Positions 8,958-17,544 of a DNA stretch of 64,000 nucleotides are shown here, piece after piece (within the stretch, counting starts at the first letter, position 1; every line of letters starts with the position of its first letter). The notes beneath the pieces were generated by a model that had not been told where the DNA came from, did not search any database, and was given only the letters and a program-made list of their open reading frames with translations. Location: NCBI GenBank assembly GCA_902762325.1, contig CACWNV010000014.1, positions 1-64,000 on the forward strand. Reading direction: 5' to 3'. The DNA comes from an uncultured Prevotellaceae bacterium. Its GTDB lineage: Bacteria > Bacteroidota > Bacteroidia > Bacteroidales > Bacteroidaceae. The translations under genes were made by a program, and so were the position numbers.

Positions 8958-10022
8958 TTATAGCTGTGTTCTACGGTAGAAATCTACATTCTCCTTCATC
9001 AGTAACTCAATCGGCATGTAATTGACAGGGTTGACCTTCTTCTTCAAGACAATAGCCTGGAAAAGAGTATCAACGCATGAATATCCCTGCTGATAGGCAT
9101 GTTGGGCAATAAGGAACGAGATGGTTCCTTGTCGTAGGCATGTCGCATTTCGTGCAACCATGTCGTAACCCATAATCTGGACATTTCTTCTGTTTGTCCG
9201 TGACAAGAACTCTCCGATAAAGTATGCCTTGGAGTTCAGGGTGATACAATGATGGATATGAGAGTGCTTGGCAAAAAAGTCTTCGAGAATCTGTGTCCTT
9301 TGTCTTGGAGTGCTGACAAAAGGAATGTCAATCTCGATGATCTTCACATCGGGGAAGTGGTCTGTCATGTAATGGCGGAAGCCGACTTCCCGGTTCGCCT
9401 GCTGCTTGCTGGTAACCTTTCCGTCTTTTGTGTGCTTCATCAGCAAGATTTCCTTTTCCTTGAAAGCAACCATCATCAGTACTTTGGCAGCGAAATATCC
9501 GCTTGCAAAGGAGTCTTGTCCAAAGAAAGACAAAGGCTTCAGGTCAGGCATGTATGAGTCGAGAAGGATAAAAGGAATTTCCCTCTCATGAAGTATATCG
9601 GTAAACTGACGGGTGAGATCCAGGGATGGAGGGACGATTACGACTCCGTCGGGATTCATGCTGAGTATGAATTCATATTGCTGGATGAAGCTGTCAGCAT
9701 TGAATCGTTCATAATATAGAATCTGAACGTCGATATGAAAATCCCGTCTGGCATCCATCGCTTTGCTGGCTCCTTCTTCAATCTCCTGCCAGTAGGCCTC
9801 AGAATCGTGATTCGGGATTAACATATAGAAAGAATAGGTACGATTATAAGCTAATGCCGAAGCATACATGTTAGGCTTATAATCCATCTCTTTCAGCGCC
9901 TTTTCTACCTTTTCTCGTGCGATCTTAGAAACATTTGGCCTCTTATGGAGTACTCTGTCGACTGTACCAGCAGAAACTCCAGCCCGTTCTGCTATATCCT
10001 TAATCCTGATTTTGCTCGTCAT
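8958..10022 (-). CDS. LacI-family transcription regulator of the uronate locus
   Basis: A ~354-residue LacI/GalR-type regulator. The N-terminal helix-turn-helix reads IRIKDIAERAGVSAGTVDRVLHKR, followed by the hinge helix (REKVEKALKEMDYKPN). A periplasmic-binding-protein-like sugar domain follows (YSFYMLIPNHDSEAYWQEIEEGA, GVVIVPPSLD, FGQDSFASGYFAAKV, IMGYDMVARN). I chose the ATG at 10022 (MTSKIRIKD): the earlier ATG at 10040 would lie at the start point of a TAATTTTG -7 box (10049-10042). The gene heads the leftward operon and faces kdgK. It probably senses a uronate or KDG-like intermediate and controls both directions through the palindrome at 10065; the effector is not deducible. Confidence 0.87.
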   Translation of the reverse strand: MTSKIRIKDIAERAGVSAGTVDRVLHKRPNVSKIAREKVEKALKEMDYKPNMYASALAYNRTYSFYMLIPNHDSEAYWQEIEEGASKAMDARRDFHIDVQILYYERFNADSFIQQYEFILSMNPDGVVIVPPSLDLTRQFTDILHEREIPFILLDSYMPDLKPLSFFGQDSFASGYFAAKVLMMVAFKEKEILLMKHTKDGKVTSKQQANREVGFRHYMTDHFPDVKIIEIDIPFVSTPRQRTQILEDFFAKHSHIHHCITLNSKAYFIGEFLSRTNRRNVQIMGYDMVARNATCLRQGTISFLIAQHAYQQGYSCVDTLFQAIVLKKKVNPVNYMPIELLMKENVDFYRRTQL

Positions 10023-10064
10023 ACATTTTATTATTACCATGCAAAATTATAAATAAAAGTTGAA

Positions 10065-10080
10065 TTGTGTACATACACAA
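10065..10080. promoter_or_regulatory. Palindromic LacI-type operator candidate between regulator and kdgK
   Basis: TTGTGTACATACACAA: two 7-bp arms in perfect inverted repeat around a CA centre, a form suited to a LacI dimer. It overlaps the expected -33 region of the regulator's own promoter and lies about 65 bp upstream of the kdgK -7 box, so it could control both operons. Confidence 0.55.
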
Positions 10081-10120
10081 CAATATATTTTGTCAAAAAA
10101 CTCTATTTTTTGCGTTTTTA

Positions 10121-10152
10121 TTTCTCGCTTTACAAAATATTGACTATATTTG
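10121..10152 (+). promoter_or_regulatory. Promoter of the kdgK operon
   Basis: TATATTTG at 10145-10152 is a perfect TAnnTTTG -7 box. The -33 position 20 bp upstream reads TTTC, three of four bases of TTTG. Start point near 10157 gives a ~53-nt A/T-rich leader before the kdgK ATG at 10210. Confidence 0.6.
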
Positions 10153-10209
10153 CGTTTGGAAATTTCTGTTAAGATTATATAACCAAACAACTAATAAAAA
10201 TTTTTTATA

Positions 10210-11232
10210 ATGGCAAAGATTGTAACATTGGGTGAGATTATGCTTCGCCTGTCTCCGCAAGGAAATGACCGTTTTATTCAGAGTGAATCATTTCGTATTA
10301 TTCCCGGTGGAGGTGAGGCGAATGTAGCCGTAAGTGTGGCCAACTATGGGCATGAGGCATATTTTGTTTCAAAACTACCGAAGCACGAGATTGGTCAGAT
10401 TGCAGTAAACGCCCTGCGTCGTTATGGAGTAAATACCCAGTTTATTGCTCGTGGTGGTAATCGAGTGGGTCTTTATTATGCAGAAACGGGTGCAAGCATG
10501 CGTCCTTCAAAAGTAATCTATGACCGTGCAAACAGTTCTATTGCTGAGGCAGATCCTTCTGATTTCGATTTTGATGCAGTGATGGAAGGTGCTCAGTGGT
10601 TCCATTGGAGCGGCATCACTCCTGCTATCAGCGACAAGGCAGCTGAATTGACTCGTCTTGCTTGTGAGGCAGCAAAGCGTCATGGTGTGACAGTTTCTGT
10701 CGACCTTAACTTCCGTAAGAAGCTTTGGACTTCAGAGAAGGCTATTTCCATCATGCGTCCGCTGATGAAGTATGTCGATGTATGTATCGGTAATGAAGAG
10801 GATGCAGAGCTCTGTCTTGGATTTAAGCCTGATGCAGACGTGGAAGGTGGTCAGACCGATGCTTCCGGTTATGAGGGAATCTTCAAGCAGATGCGTGAGG
10901 AATTCGGATTCAAGTATGTCGTTTCCACCTTGCGTGAGAGCTTCTCGGCTACTTTCAATGGCTGGAAGGCCTTGATTTATGACGGTAAGGAGTTCTATCA
11001 GAGCAAGCGTTATGAGATTAACCCGATTATTGACCGTGTCGGTGGTGGCGATTCATTCTCTGGCGGTTTGATTCATGGTCTTCTGACAAAGGCTACACAA
11101 GGTGAGGCATTGGAGTTTGCCGTTGCTGCTTCTGCTTTGAAACACACAATCAATGGTGACTTCAACTTGGTTTCTGTTGACGAAGTAGAGAGCCTTGCTG
11201 GTGGTAATGCTAATGGTCGCGTACAACGCTAA
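10210..11232 (+). CDS. kdgK: 2-keto-3-deoxygluconate kinase (PfkB family)
   Basis: A 340-residue cytoplasmic sugar kinase that would phosphorylate KDG to 2-keto-3-deoxy-6-phosphogluconate (KDPG) with ATP. PfkB signatures are visible: GGGEANVAVSVANYG near residue 37 and, close to the C-terminus, DRVGGGDSFSGGLIHGLL. The latter carries the catalytic Asp and anion hole (GGGD in place of the usual GAGD). The KDG assignment rests on the neighbours: kdgA lies 160 bp downstream on the same strand and altronate dehydratase is on the divergent operon. The ATG follows an A-rich leader. It is separated from the next small gene by 14 bp, so the three genes form an operon closed by the terminator at 12079. 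Confidence 0.92.
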   Translation: MAKIVTLGEIMLRLSPQGNDRFIQSESFRIIPGGGEANVAVSVANYGHEAYFVSKLPKHEIGQIAVNALRRYGVNTQFIARGGNRVGLYYAETGASMRPSKVIYDRANSSIAEADPSDFDFDAVMEGAQWFHWSGITPAISDKAAELTRLACEAAKRHGVTVSVDLNFRKKLWTSEKAISIMRPLMKYVDVCIGNEEDAELCLGFKPDADVEGGQTDASGYEGIFKQMREEFGFKYVVSTLRESFSATFNGWKALIYDGKEFYQSKRYEINPIIDRVGGGDSFSGGLIHGLLTKATQGEALEFAVAASALKHTINGDFNLVSVDEVESLAGGNANGRVQR

Positions 11233-11246
11233 GTGTAATAGACAAC

Positions 11247-11384
11247 ATGAAACAATTTGAATACAAAATCATCTGTCCTCTGCTTAAGCGTGAAGATAAG
11301 CTGAATGAGCTTGGGTTTGAAGGATGGGAGCTTGTAGCTGTGTTTGATACCTGTATGTATTTGAAGCGTGAATTTAAAGAATAA
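11247..11384 (+). CDS. 45-residue DUF4177-like small protein
   Basis: A complete 45-codon gene between kdgK and kdgA, 14 bp after the former and 11 bp before the latter. The product begins MKQFEYKIICPLL, contains LNELGFEGWELVAVFD and ends YLKREFKE. The pattern LNxLGxEGWELVAV is the core of DUF4177 proteins: a short beta-strand, helix, beta-strand fold with no known activity. Codon use and spacing look like a real gene, and it has no competing frame on the other strand. A regulatory or protein-partner role for the KDG enzymes is only a guess. Confidence 0.75.
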   Translation: MKQFEYKIICPLLKREDKLNELGFEGWELVAVFDTCMYLKREFKE

Positions 11385-11395
11385 TATAATTGTTT

Positions 11396-12064
11396 ATGGC
11401 AAAATTTGATAAGTTAGCTGTACTGAAGAAGATCGGTGATACTGGTATGGTTCCGGTATTCTACCATAAAGACCTTGAAGTCTGTAAGAATGTTGTTAAG
11501 GCCTGTTATGAAGGTGGTGTTCGTGCATTCGAGTTTACCAATCGCGGAGATTTTGCACACGAGATATTCGGAGAACTGGTGAAGTGGGCTGATAAAGAGT
11601 GTCCTGAGCTGGCATTGGGTATCGGTTCTGTTGTTGATGCACCGACGGCAGCATTATACATCCAGTTGGGTGCAAACTTTGTTGTCGGACCGTTGTTCAA
11701 TCCGGACATAGCTCCAGTATGTAACCGTCGTCTTGTTCCTTATTGCCCAGGTTGTGGTACTGTTTCTGAGATTGGTAAGGCTCAGGAATTAGGTTGTGAC
11801 TTGACAAAACTCTTCCCAGGCGATGTCTATGGTCCGAATATGGTGAAGGGCTTAAAGGCTCCGATGCCATGGTCAAAGATTATGGTTACTGGCGGTGTTG
11901 CTCCTGAAGAAGAGAATCTGAAGGGCTGGTTCAAGGCAGGTGTCTTCTGCGTTGGCATGGGTTCAAAGCTCTTCCCGAAAGATAAGGTTGCTGCCGGCGA
12001 TTGGCAGTATGTAACAGATAAGTGCAAAGAGGCACTTGGCTACGTTGCTAAAGCACGCGCATAA
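11396..12064 (+). CDS. kdgA: KDPG aldolase
   Basis: A 222-residue class I aldolase that cleaves KDPG to pyruvate and glyceraldehyde-3-phosphate, the last step of uronate breakdown (Entner-Doudoroff aldolase family, eda-like). The active-site Schiff-base lysine is in [11 protein letters not shown]. The conserved Glu is in AFEFTNRGD, and the phosphate-binding loop is in [28 protein letters not shown] is another family signature. I chose the ATG at 11396 ([10 protein letters not shown]); the in-frame TTG two codons earlier has no support. It is the last gene of the kdgK operon; its stop is followed 15 bp later by a strong terminator. Its last 29 bp overlap the possible start region of the downstream sensor-kinase gene in another frame. 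Confidence 0.93.
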   Translation: MAKFDKLAVLKKIGDTGMVPVFYHKDLEVCKNVVKACYEGGVRAFEFTNRGDFAHEIFGELVKWADKECPELALGIGSVVDAPTAALYIQLGANFVVGPLFNPDIAPVCNRRLVPYCPGCGTVSEIGKAQELGCDLTKLFPGDVYGPNMVKGLKAPMPWSKIMVTGGVAPEEENLKGWFKAGVFCVGMGSKLFPKDKVAAGDWQYVTDKCKEALGYVAKARA

Positions 12065-15000
12065 TCATAATAAGTATTGCCCAATATGGATTCTGTCCAT
12101 ATTGGGCATTTTTTTTATTTCAGCTTGTTCCTCTGTTGACAAGAATGAAGTCGACAAGTTGAATAGCATTTCCTATGCATACCATTATCGGAATCTTGAC
12201 TCTACTCGCGTTTATGCAGAACGTGCATTAGCACTTGCCGGAAACTACGAAGCCGGGAAAGCTGAAGCAATGAACAACCTGGCTTTTGTCAGTATTGCCA
12301 AGATGGATTATGACAGGGCATATCGTCTGCTTGATAGCATTTCTACAGATAATCAGGTGGAATTATTGATAGCGGACATTCAGAATATGCGTTTGTGCCA
12401 GAGGCAGTCAAAGAACAAGAACTTCTATGATGTCAGAGAGAAAGCCCTGTTGAGGATTAGAAGGATTAATGAGGAGAATAATCGTCTGACGCCTCATCAG
12501 CATGAACGCTTTTTATATGCTCAAAGTGAGTTTTCTATTGTAAACTCCGTCTATTTTTATTACGTTGGCTTGAAATCTCAATCGGTTGAGTCGTTACTTA
12601 CTGTTACTCAATATAATGATGTAGAACAGGATACGGCTCAATGGCTGAACTATTTATATAATGTTGGTTCTGGTGGTATCATCTCAGGGAACTCACAAGA
12701 GGAAATCAACCAGACAGAGTTCGATTATCTCCTGCAATGCTATCAGTTGTCATTAGCCGGACATTATCCTTTCTTTGAAGCACAGGCATTGCAGGCGATG
12801 AGTGAACACATGGAGAATCCTGTATATTGCCGTCGGTTAATACGTGACAATCTTCCTGCCATCCGGTTTATCAATGTCGATGATATGCCCGACTCCTTAC
12901 TTGCCGGTAATCTTGCCCAGCGAGCCTTGAACATTTTCATGGATTATGGTGACGTGTATCAGATAGCAGGAGGATACCGTACATTGGCTGAGTGTTATTG
13001 GAGTATATACGACTATCAGTCGGCTGGGGTTTGCCTGCAGGAGGCGTTGAGTCGTGATTCTGCCATCTTTCGTGCCCCAGACCTGGTCGCTTCCATTCGC
13101 GAACAGTTAAGTCTTGTCTATTCTGCAATTAATGATAAGGTGAATAGTGACATTAATCGCAATCTGTATCTGGATCTCCAGGAACAGACCCGACAAGACA
13201 GGCAGTTGGAGTCGCGTGCTGAGCAGTTGGATCTTTCTTCCCGTCAATTGAATATAATGATTATCATTGTTGTAGTTGCCATTGTTCTGCTTATTATCTT
13301 GTTGCTCCTGTTTGACAGGATGCGTCGCAAGAATGACAGTCGTTTCTCCTTGGAGACGTTGTTGCTGCCTCTTCAGGAATGGAAGATGGCAAATGATCAG
13401 CGTATCAAGGAAGCCGAGAATGAGTATGAAGACATCGAGGAACAGATACAACTGGCACGTTTGCATGTTCAGAAGAATAAGAAGCTTAATGTTGAACAAC
13501 GCGCTAAAATCAATTTTGTCAACACGATAACACCATATATCGACAGGATGGTGCATGAGGTGCGCATGCTTTTGCAGAAAGATGAGACACAGGAACAACG
13601 GGATGACCGCTATTCATATATTGCAGAGCTGACCGACCAGGTAAATAAGTATAATAATGTACTTACGAACTGGATACAGATGCGTCAGGGTGAGTTGAAT
13701 CTGCACATTGAGAGTTTTGCCTTGCAGCCTTTGTTCGATTTAGTGAAAAAGGGAAGGATGGGATTTCAGATGAAGGGAGTCGACCTGATAGTGGAAGATA
13801 CAACTGATGTTGTGAAGGCTGATAAGACGCTCACTTTGTTTATGATAAACACCATTGCCGATAATGCCCGCAAGTTTACGAACAAAGGGGGAAAGGTCGT
13901 TATCTCGTCAACGACGAAAGAGAATTACGTGGAGATAAGTGTCACGGATACTGGTATCGGTATGAGCGAAGAACAGCTTGAACATGTCTTTGACCATAAG
14001 CCCATCATTGATGAGGTAAATGTCCTCAAGACGCAGGAACTTCCCACTATGACTCAGTCTTCTCATGGGTTCGGCTTGATGAATTGCAAGGGTATCATTG
14101 AGAAATACCGTAAGATAAGTCAGATCTTCAATGTCTGCACGCTGGTGGCAGAGAGTAAGCTGGGAGAGGGGAGCCGCTTTTATTTCCGGCTTCCTAAGGG
14201 CATAGTCAGAATCTTCATCCCGTTGCTTCTTCTCTTTACATCTGTACCTGAAGTCTTCAGCGCCGATATTGATAAGCAAAACCATTATCTTGCAAGAGCT
14301 GATGCGTTTGCTGATAGTGCCTATAAGTGTAATGTGGATCATCGCTATACCGAGACGCTCGAGTATCTGGACAGTTGCTGCAGGAACTTAAATAAGTTCT
14401 ATTTAACCCGCCATCCTAATGGCAAGGATCTGATGGAGGCATTTTCTTCTGGTGCAGAAGTGCCGGCAGAACTGGTATGGTTTCGTGACAGCCTGCCGAT
14501 AGACTATCAGGTCATTCTGGATATTCGCAATGAGAGTGCCGTTGCCTCCCTTGCTCTGCATCTTTGGGATAAATATACATATAATAATAAGGTATACACC
14601 TCACTTTTCCGTGAACGGTCAGCGGATAACACCCTTGCCCATTATTGCAGGGTGATGCAGAAGTCAGAGAGCAATAAGAGTGTTGCCGTCACTATCTTGA
14701 TTATTCTTTTGCTGCTGATATTTCCTGCCTACTACCTCCTTTACTATCGGCACCGGCTGTATTATCATTTCTGTGTCGAAAGGATAAGGAGCATCAATGA
14801 TATCCTTTTGAGTAAGATGTCCGCAGAAGACAAATTAAAGGCAATATCGAACACGTGGAATCTGAAGGCGACGGTGGATAATGCTGAGATGTCAAAGCTT
14901 TATTCAGTCGTTAACCAAATCCAGAGTGCCTTACATGAAAGCATAGAATCGGATCAGAGCTTCCAGAACAATCTGGAGATGGCATCGGATGAACTTCGAA

Positions 15001-15560
15001 GGGCACAGTATGAGAGTGACAGGTTGTATGTGAGCAACAGTGTGCTGGATAACTGCCTGAGTACCTTGAAACATGAAACGATGTACTATCCGTCTCGTAT
15101 TGGAATGCTGATAGACGGGAAGGACAGTAATCTCCAGGCAATATCCGAACTCGTTGCCTATTATAAGGAATTGTATTCGATGCTCAGCACTCAGGCCATG
15201 CGCCAGATCGAGGGTAACTTCCCTGTGGATAATGACCAGATTCAATATCTTTTTGAAATCCTTCAGATGCAGAATGGGGGAGTGAAGCCATCCTATACGG
15301 TTTCCGAGAAAGACGACCGTTATATGCTGATTACCGTTCAGATGCAGAATCTTCACCTCACGGCGGATGAGTGTTATAACCTCTTTACTCCTCTGACGAG
15401 TAATGTCAGGTATCTTATTTGCAGGCAGATTATTCGCGACATCGGTGAGTACACGAATGCACGGGGATGCGGAATCACTGCTAAACAGGGACAGAATGAA
15501 GAGACAATAATTGAAATAACGCTTACAAAGAAAATATGGAAAGATTTAAAGTTATCATAG
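12036..15560 (+). CDS. Giant lipoprotein-type hybrid sensor kinase (DUF5112/DUF5113-like)
   Basis: Up to 1174 residues. The start is uncertain: the only in-frame candidates before the lipobox are TTG codons (12036, 12045) inside the kdgA 3' end. The N-terminus has a lipoprotein signal ([14 protein letters not shown], with SSVDK following). Then comes a TPR-rich sensor region (to ~residue 390), a membrane helix (~405-428) and a coiled coil. Next is a kinase-like region with an ATPase domain ([12 protein letters not shown] near 603; [27 protein letters not shown]). Then unusually there is a second membrane helix (~724-740), another extracytoplasmic stretch, a third helix (~887-905) and a C-terminal DUF5113-like region. 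That last region carries a His-box-like [15 protein letters not shown] (~1010). The order matches Bacteroidales DUF5112/DUF5113 kinases. It overlaps its response regulator by 25 bp. Signal and targets are unknown. Confidence 0.8.
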   Translation: MATLLKHAHNHNKYCPIWILSILGIFFISACSSVDKNEVDKLNSISYAYHYRNLDSTRVYAERALALAGNYEAGKAEAMNNLAFVSIAKMDYDRAYRLLDSISTDNQVELLIADIQNMRLCQRQSKNKNFYDVREKALLRIRRINEENNRLTPHQHERFLYAQSEFSIVNSVYFYYVGLKSQSVESLLTVTQYNDVEQDTAQWLNYLYNVGSGGIISGNSQEEINQTEFDYLLQCYQLSLAGHYPFFEAQALQAMSEHMENPVYCRRLIRDNLPAIRFINVDDMPDSLLAGNLAQRALNIFMDYGDVYQIAGGYRTLAECYWSIYDYQSAGVCLQEALSRDSAIFRAPDLVASIREQLSLVYSAINDKVNSDINRNLYLDLQEQTRQDRQLESRAEQLDLSSRQLNIMIIIVVVAIVLLIILLLLFDRMRRKNDSRFSLETLLLPLQEWKMANDQRIKEAENEYEDIEEQIQLARLHVQKNKKLNVEQRAKINFVNTITPYIDRMVHEVRMLLQKDETQEQRDDRYSYIAELTDQVNKYNNVLTNWIQMRQGELNLHIESFALQPLFDLVKKGRMGFQMKGVDLIVEDTTDVVKADKTLTLFMINTIADNARKFTNKGGKVVISSTTKENYVEISVTDTGIGMSEEQLEHVFDHKPIIDEVNVLKTQELPTMTQSSHGFGLMNCKGIIEKYRKISQIFNVCTLVAESKLGEGSRFYFRLPKGIVRIFIPLLLLFTSVPEVFSADIDKQNHYLARADAFADSAYKCNVDHRYTETLEYLDSCCRNLNKFYLTRHPNGKDLMEAFSSGAEVPAELVWFRDSLPIDYQVILDIRNESAVASLALHLWDKYTYNNKVYTSLFRERSADNTLAHYCRVMQKSESNKSVAVTILIILLLLIFPAYYLLYYRHRLYYHFCVERIRSINDILLSKMSAEDKLKAISNTWNLKATVDNAEMSKLYSVVNQIQSALHESIESDQSFQNNLEMASDELRRAQYESDRLYVSNSVLDNCLSTLKHETMYYPSRIGMLIDGKDSNLQAISELVAYYKELYSMLSTQAMRQIEGNFPVDNDQIQYLFEILQMQNGGVKPSYTVSEKDDRYMLITVQMQNLHLTADECYNLFTPLTSNVRYLICRQIIRDIGEYTNARGCGITAKQGQNEETIIEITLTKKIWKDLKLS
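12079..12117 (+). terminator. Terminator of the kdgK-kdgA operon, overlapping a signal-peptide coding region
   Basis: A perfect 12-bp stem (GCCCAATATGGA / TCCATATTGGGC) with a 5-nt loop (TTCTG), followed by an A and eight or more T. It has all features of a strong intrinsic terminator. In one frame the same bases encode the hydrophobic core of the next gene's lipoprotein signal. Confidence 0.85.
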
Positions 15561-16261
15561 TTGAAGATGTACCCCTGGAGTTGAAAGGTACAGAAGGTAT
15601 TTTCAGGAATGAGATACCTGAGGCAGAGATTATCGGTACGGCTGAGAATGAACGGGCGTATTGGCAGTTGATTAAGCAGCAGTTGCCCGACCTGGTGCTG
15701 TTAGACTTGGGACTTGGAGGGTCGACGACAATCGGTGTGGAGATCTGCCGGCAGACAAAAGATGCCTATCCAGACGTGAAGGTGCTCATTTTCACAGGCG
15801 AGATACTGAATGAAAAGTTATGGGTGGATGTGTTGGATGCCGGATGTGATGGGATTATCCTTAAAAGCGGCGAACTGCTGACCCGTGGTGATGTGTCCAG
15901 TGTGATGGATGGAAAGAAAATGGTATTCAACCAGCCCATATTGGCAAAGATAGTCGATCGCTTTAAGCATAGTGTAGGCGGAGAACTGCTCCGTCAGGAG
16001 GCATTCGTCAACTACGAGATTGATGAATATGATGAGCGTTTCCTCAGACATCTGGCTTTAGGGTTCACAAAAGAGCAGATAACGAATCTCCGGGGAATGC
16101 CGTTTGGAGTGAAGAGTCTTGAAAAGCGTCAGAACGAACTGATACAGAAACTCTTCCCCGATGGAAATGGAGGAATCGGTATTAACGCGACCCGTCTGGT
16201 CGTCCGTGCACTTGAACTGAGAATATTAGATATAGACAACCTTCATCCAGATAATGACTGA
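15536..16261 (+). CDS. Response regulator paired with the upstream sensor kinase
   Basis: A 241-residue regulator. Residues 1-~125 are a receiver domain: [10 protein letters not shown] (acidic pocket), LVLLDLGLGG with phospho-acceptor Asp57, VLIFTGE (the switch Thr) and IILKSG (conserved Lys). The C-terminal ~90 residues contain EYDERFLRHLALGFTKEQITNLRGMPFGVKSLEKRQNEL. This looks like a LuxR-type helix-turn-helix variant often linked to DUF5112/5113 kinases in Bacteroidales. The gene overlaps the kinase by 25 bp, which argues for translational coupling and a dedicated pair. The ATG ([12 protein letters not shown]) is unambiguous. No target site can be named. Confidence 0.87.
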   Translation: MERFKVIIVEDVPLELKGTEGIFRNEIPEAEIIGTAENERAYWQLIKQQLPDLVLLDLGLGGSTTIGVEICRQTKDAYPDVKVLIFTGEILNEKLWVDVLDAGCDGIILKSGELLTRGDVSSVMDGKKMVFNQPILAKIVDRFKHSVGGELLRQEAFVNYEIDEYDERFLRHLALGFTKEQITNLRGMPFGVKSLEKRQNELIQKLFPDGNGGIGINATRLVVRALELRILDIDNLHPDND

Positions 16262-16264
16262 TCG

Positions 16265-16870
16265 ATGAGAATAAAGAGAATCGTTGGACAGACGGTCCTT
16301 CTGCTTGCTATAGCTCAGGTAGTGTTGGTTCTGGTATCGTGGCTGATAGCGGCCGCCATGCCGGAACTGGCAGTGCGCTCATTGTTGAGTAGTGAGGGCA
16401 TCAGGTGGTTCTTCGGTCATTTTATTCGTAACTTAGCCACTCCGTTTTTAGTTTGGATTTTATTGTTATGTATTGCATTCGGGGCAATTCAGGAGAGTGG
16501 CTTACTTGATTATTTCTTCTTGAAAAGAGCTGTAACCTACAGGCAGCGCTATGCAATGAAGATTGTATTCTTTGAATTGATTCTTTTCATTGCCATTATG
16601 TTGCTGTTAACCGTGATGCCGCATGCAATACTGCTCAGTGTGACGGGAAAATTGTTCCCCAGTAGCTTCTCAGATAGCATCGTTGCGGTCATCTGTTTTG
16701 CGTTGGTCGTCTTCTCCGTCACTTATGGACTGATGGGAGAAACGATAAATAATACGGTAAAGATTGTTGACTGTCTGACCGCCGGAATTGTGCGTTTCAG
16801 ATGGGTGTTTTTGCTCTATGTACTTGCTGCTGAGCTCTATTCCTCCATCCTGTTTGTCTTTGCCAATTAG
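16265..16870 (+). CDS. Small polytopic membrane protein, weakly AbgT-like
   Basis: A 201-residue inner-membrane protein with about five hydrophobic helices. The segment LLSSEGIRWFFGHFIRNLATPFLVWILLLCIAFGAIQESGLLDY resembles the region of AbgT-family (p-aminobenzoyl-glutamate) transporters that precedes 'AEKSGLL' (quoted here in pieces: EGIRWFFGHFIRN and AFGAIQESGLL). Full AbgT proteins are about 500 residues, so this is either a short relative or a distinct family. It begins 3 bp after the response-regulator stop and is therefore probably in the same operon as the two-component system. Nothing shows whether it transports anything. Confidence 0.6.
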   Translation: MRIKRIVGQTVLLLAIAQVVLVLVSWLIAAAMPELAVRSLLSSEGIRWFFGHFIRNLATPFLVWILLLCIAFGAIQESGLLDYFFLKRAVTYRQRYAMKIVFFELILFIAIMLLLTVMPHAILLSVTGKLFPSSFSDSIVAVICFALVVFSVTYGLMGETINNTVKIVDCLTAGIVRFRWVFLLYVLAAELYSSILFVFAN

Positions 16871-16888
16871 TCAATATATGCAAAAAAA

Positions 16889-16920
16889 TTTGGCGGTTTG
16901 ATATTTTTTTCATACCTTTG
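16889..16920 (+). promoter_or_regulatory. Bacteroidetes-type promoter for the lysozyme-like gene
   Basis: TTTG at 16889-16892, a 20-bp spacer, and TACCTTTG at 16913-16920. The predicted start near 16925 leaves an unusually long leader of ~150 nt before the ATG at 17075. Confidence 0.75.
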
Positions 16921-16997
16921 CACCCGATAAGTATAAGGATAGCATTAGTTCCAGTAATTTTGGAGCGTTATTCATTAAAGTATCTAACTGAACTTTG

Positions 16998-17053
16998 ACC
17001 GTGGTTGCTTGTGTTTAGTCGCTTACGGTTATGAACAGATGATTGGTCTGTTC
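16998..17053 (+). promoter_or_regulatory. Structured 5' leader with two hairpins
   Basis: Within the long leader are ACCGT (16998-17002) pairing with ACGGT (17025-17029), and directly after it GAACAGA (17033-17039) pairing with TCTGTTC (17047-17053) around a 7-nt loop. No T-run follows, so it is not a simple terminator. I do not recognise a known riboswitch. Confidence 0.35.
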
Positions 17054-17074
17054 GGGGTTCAAAAAATAATAGTT

Positions 17075-17515
17075 ATGTTAAAAAAATTAGAGAGAGTTTT
17101 ATTTGTATTGTGCATTTTATCGGTGAACCCACATTCTGCTCTGGCAGCAGGCAATGGAAGTAGCAATTCTACAAGTAGATTTGATTGGAATGATGTGATT
17201 GATGCAATTATTCAGGTTGAAAGTAGCGGTAATTCGAATGCAAAGAATGGAAATCAGGTTGGAGCAATGCAGATCACTCCTATTCTGGTGGCAGACTGTA
17301 ATCAAATTCTGAAGCAGCGTGGAAGTAAGAAAAGATATACTCTTGCCGATCGCTTTAGTGTGAAGAAATCAAAAGAAATGTTCTTACTTATCCAGTCGTG
17401 GTATAACCCTCACAACAATGTTGAAAAAGCTATTCGTTCATGGAATGGGGGAGCCAAGTACAGTGTCCGTGGTACGCAGCGCTATTATGAGCGTGTGTTG
17501 AGGGCTATGAGATAA
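17075..17515 (+). CDS. Secreted lysozyme-like (transglycosylase SLT-type) protein
   Basis: A 146-residue exported protein. The start was set at 17075 because MLKKLERVLFVLCILSVNPH gives a proper signal peptide ending near LAAG; a possible earlier ATG at 17009 lies in the leader. The mature part contains VIDAIIQVESSGNSNAKNGN, then VGAMQITP, and later WYNPHNNVEKAIRSWNGG. This is the core of SLT-type lytic transglycosylases (catalytic Glu in QVESSGN, then GAMQI and the WNGG phrase). Such enzymes cut the glycan strands of peptidoglycan with formation of 1,6-anhydro-MurNAc. The protein is shorter than housekeeping transglycosylases and consists of little more than the catalytic fold. It has its own promoter and precedes the phytase-like gene by 29 bp. 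Confidence 0.78.
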   Translation: MLKKLERVLFVLCILSVNPHSALAAGNGSSNSTSRFDWNDVIDAIIQVESSGNSNAKNGNQVGAMQITPILVADCNQILKQRGSKKRYTLADRFSVKKSKEMFLLIQSWYNPHNNVEKAIRSWNGGAKYSVRGTQRYYERVLRAMR

Positions 17516-17544
17516 GTACCTTATTAGATTATTGAAAGAAAAAA

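Noticed and set aside
16265..16870. Degraded full-length AbgT pseudogene
   Set aside because: The frame is intact with normal start and stop, and no remaining AbgT sequence follows.
17009..17074. Upstream ATG extension of the transglycosylase-like protein
   Set aside because: The added residues are not signal-peptide-like and would lie over the leader hairpins; MLKKLERV at 17075 is a typical signal start.
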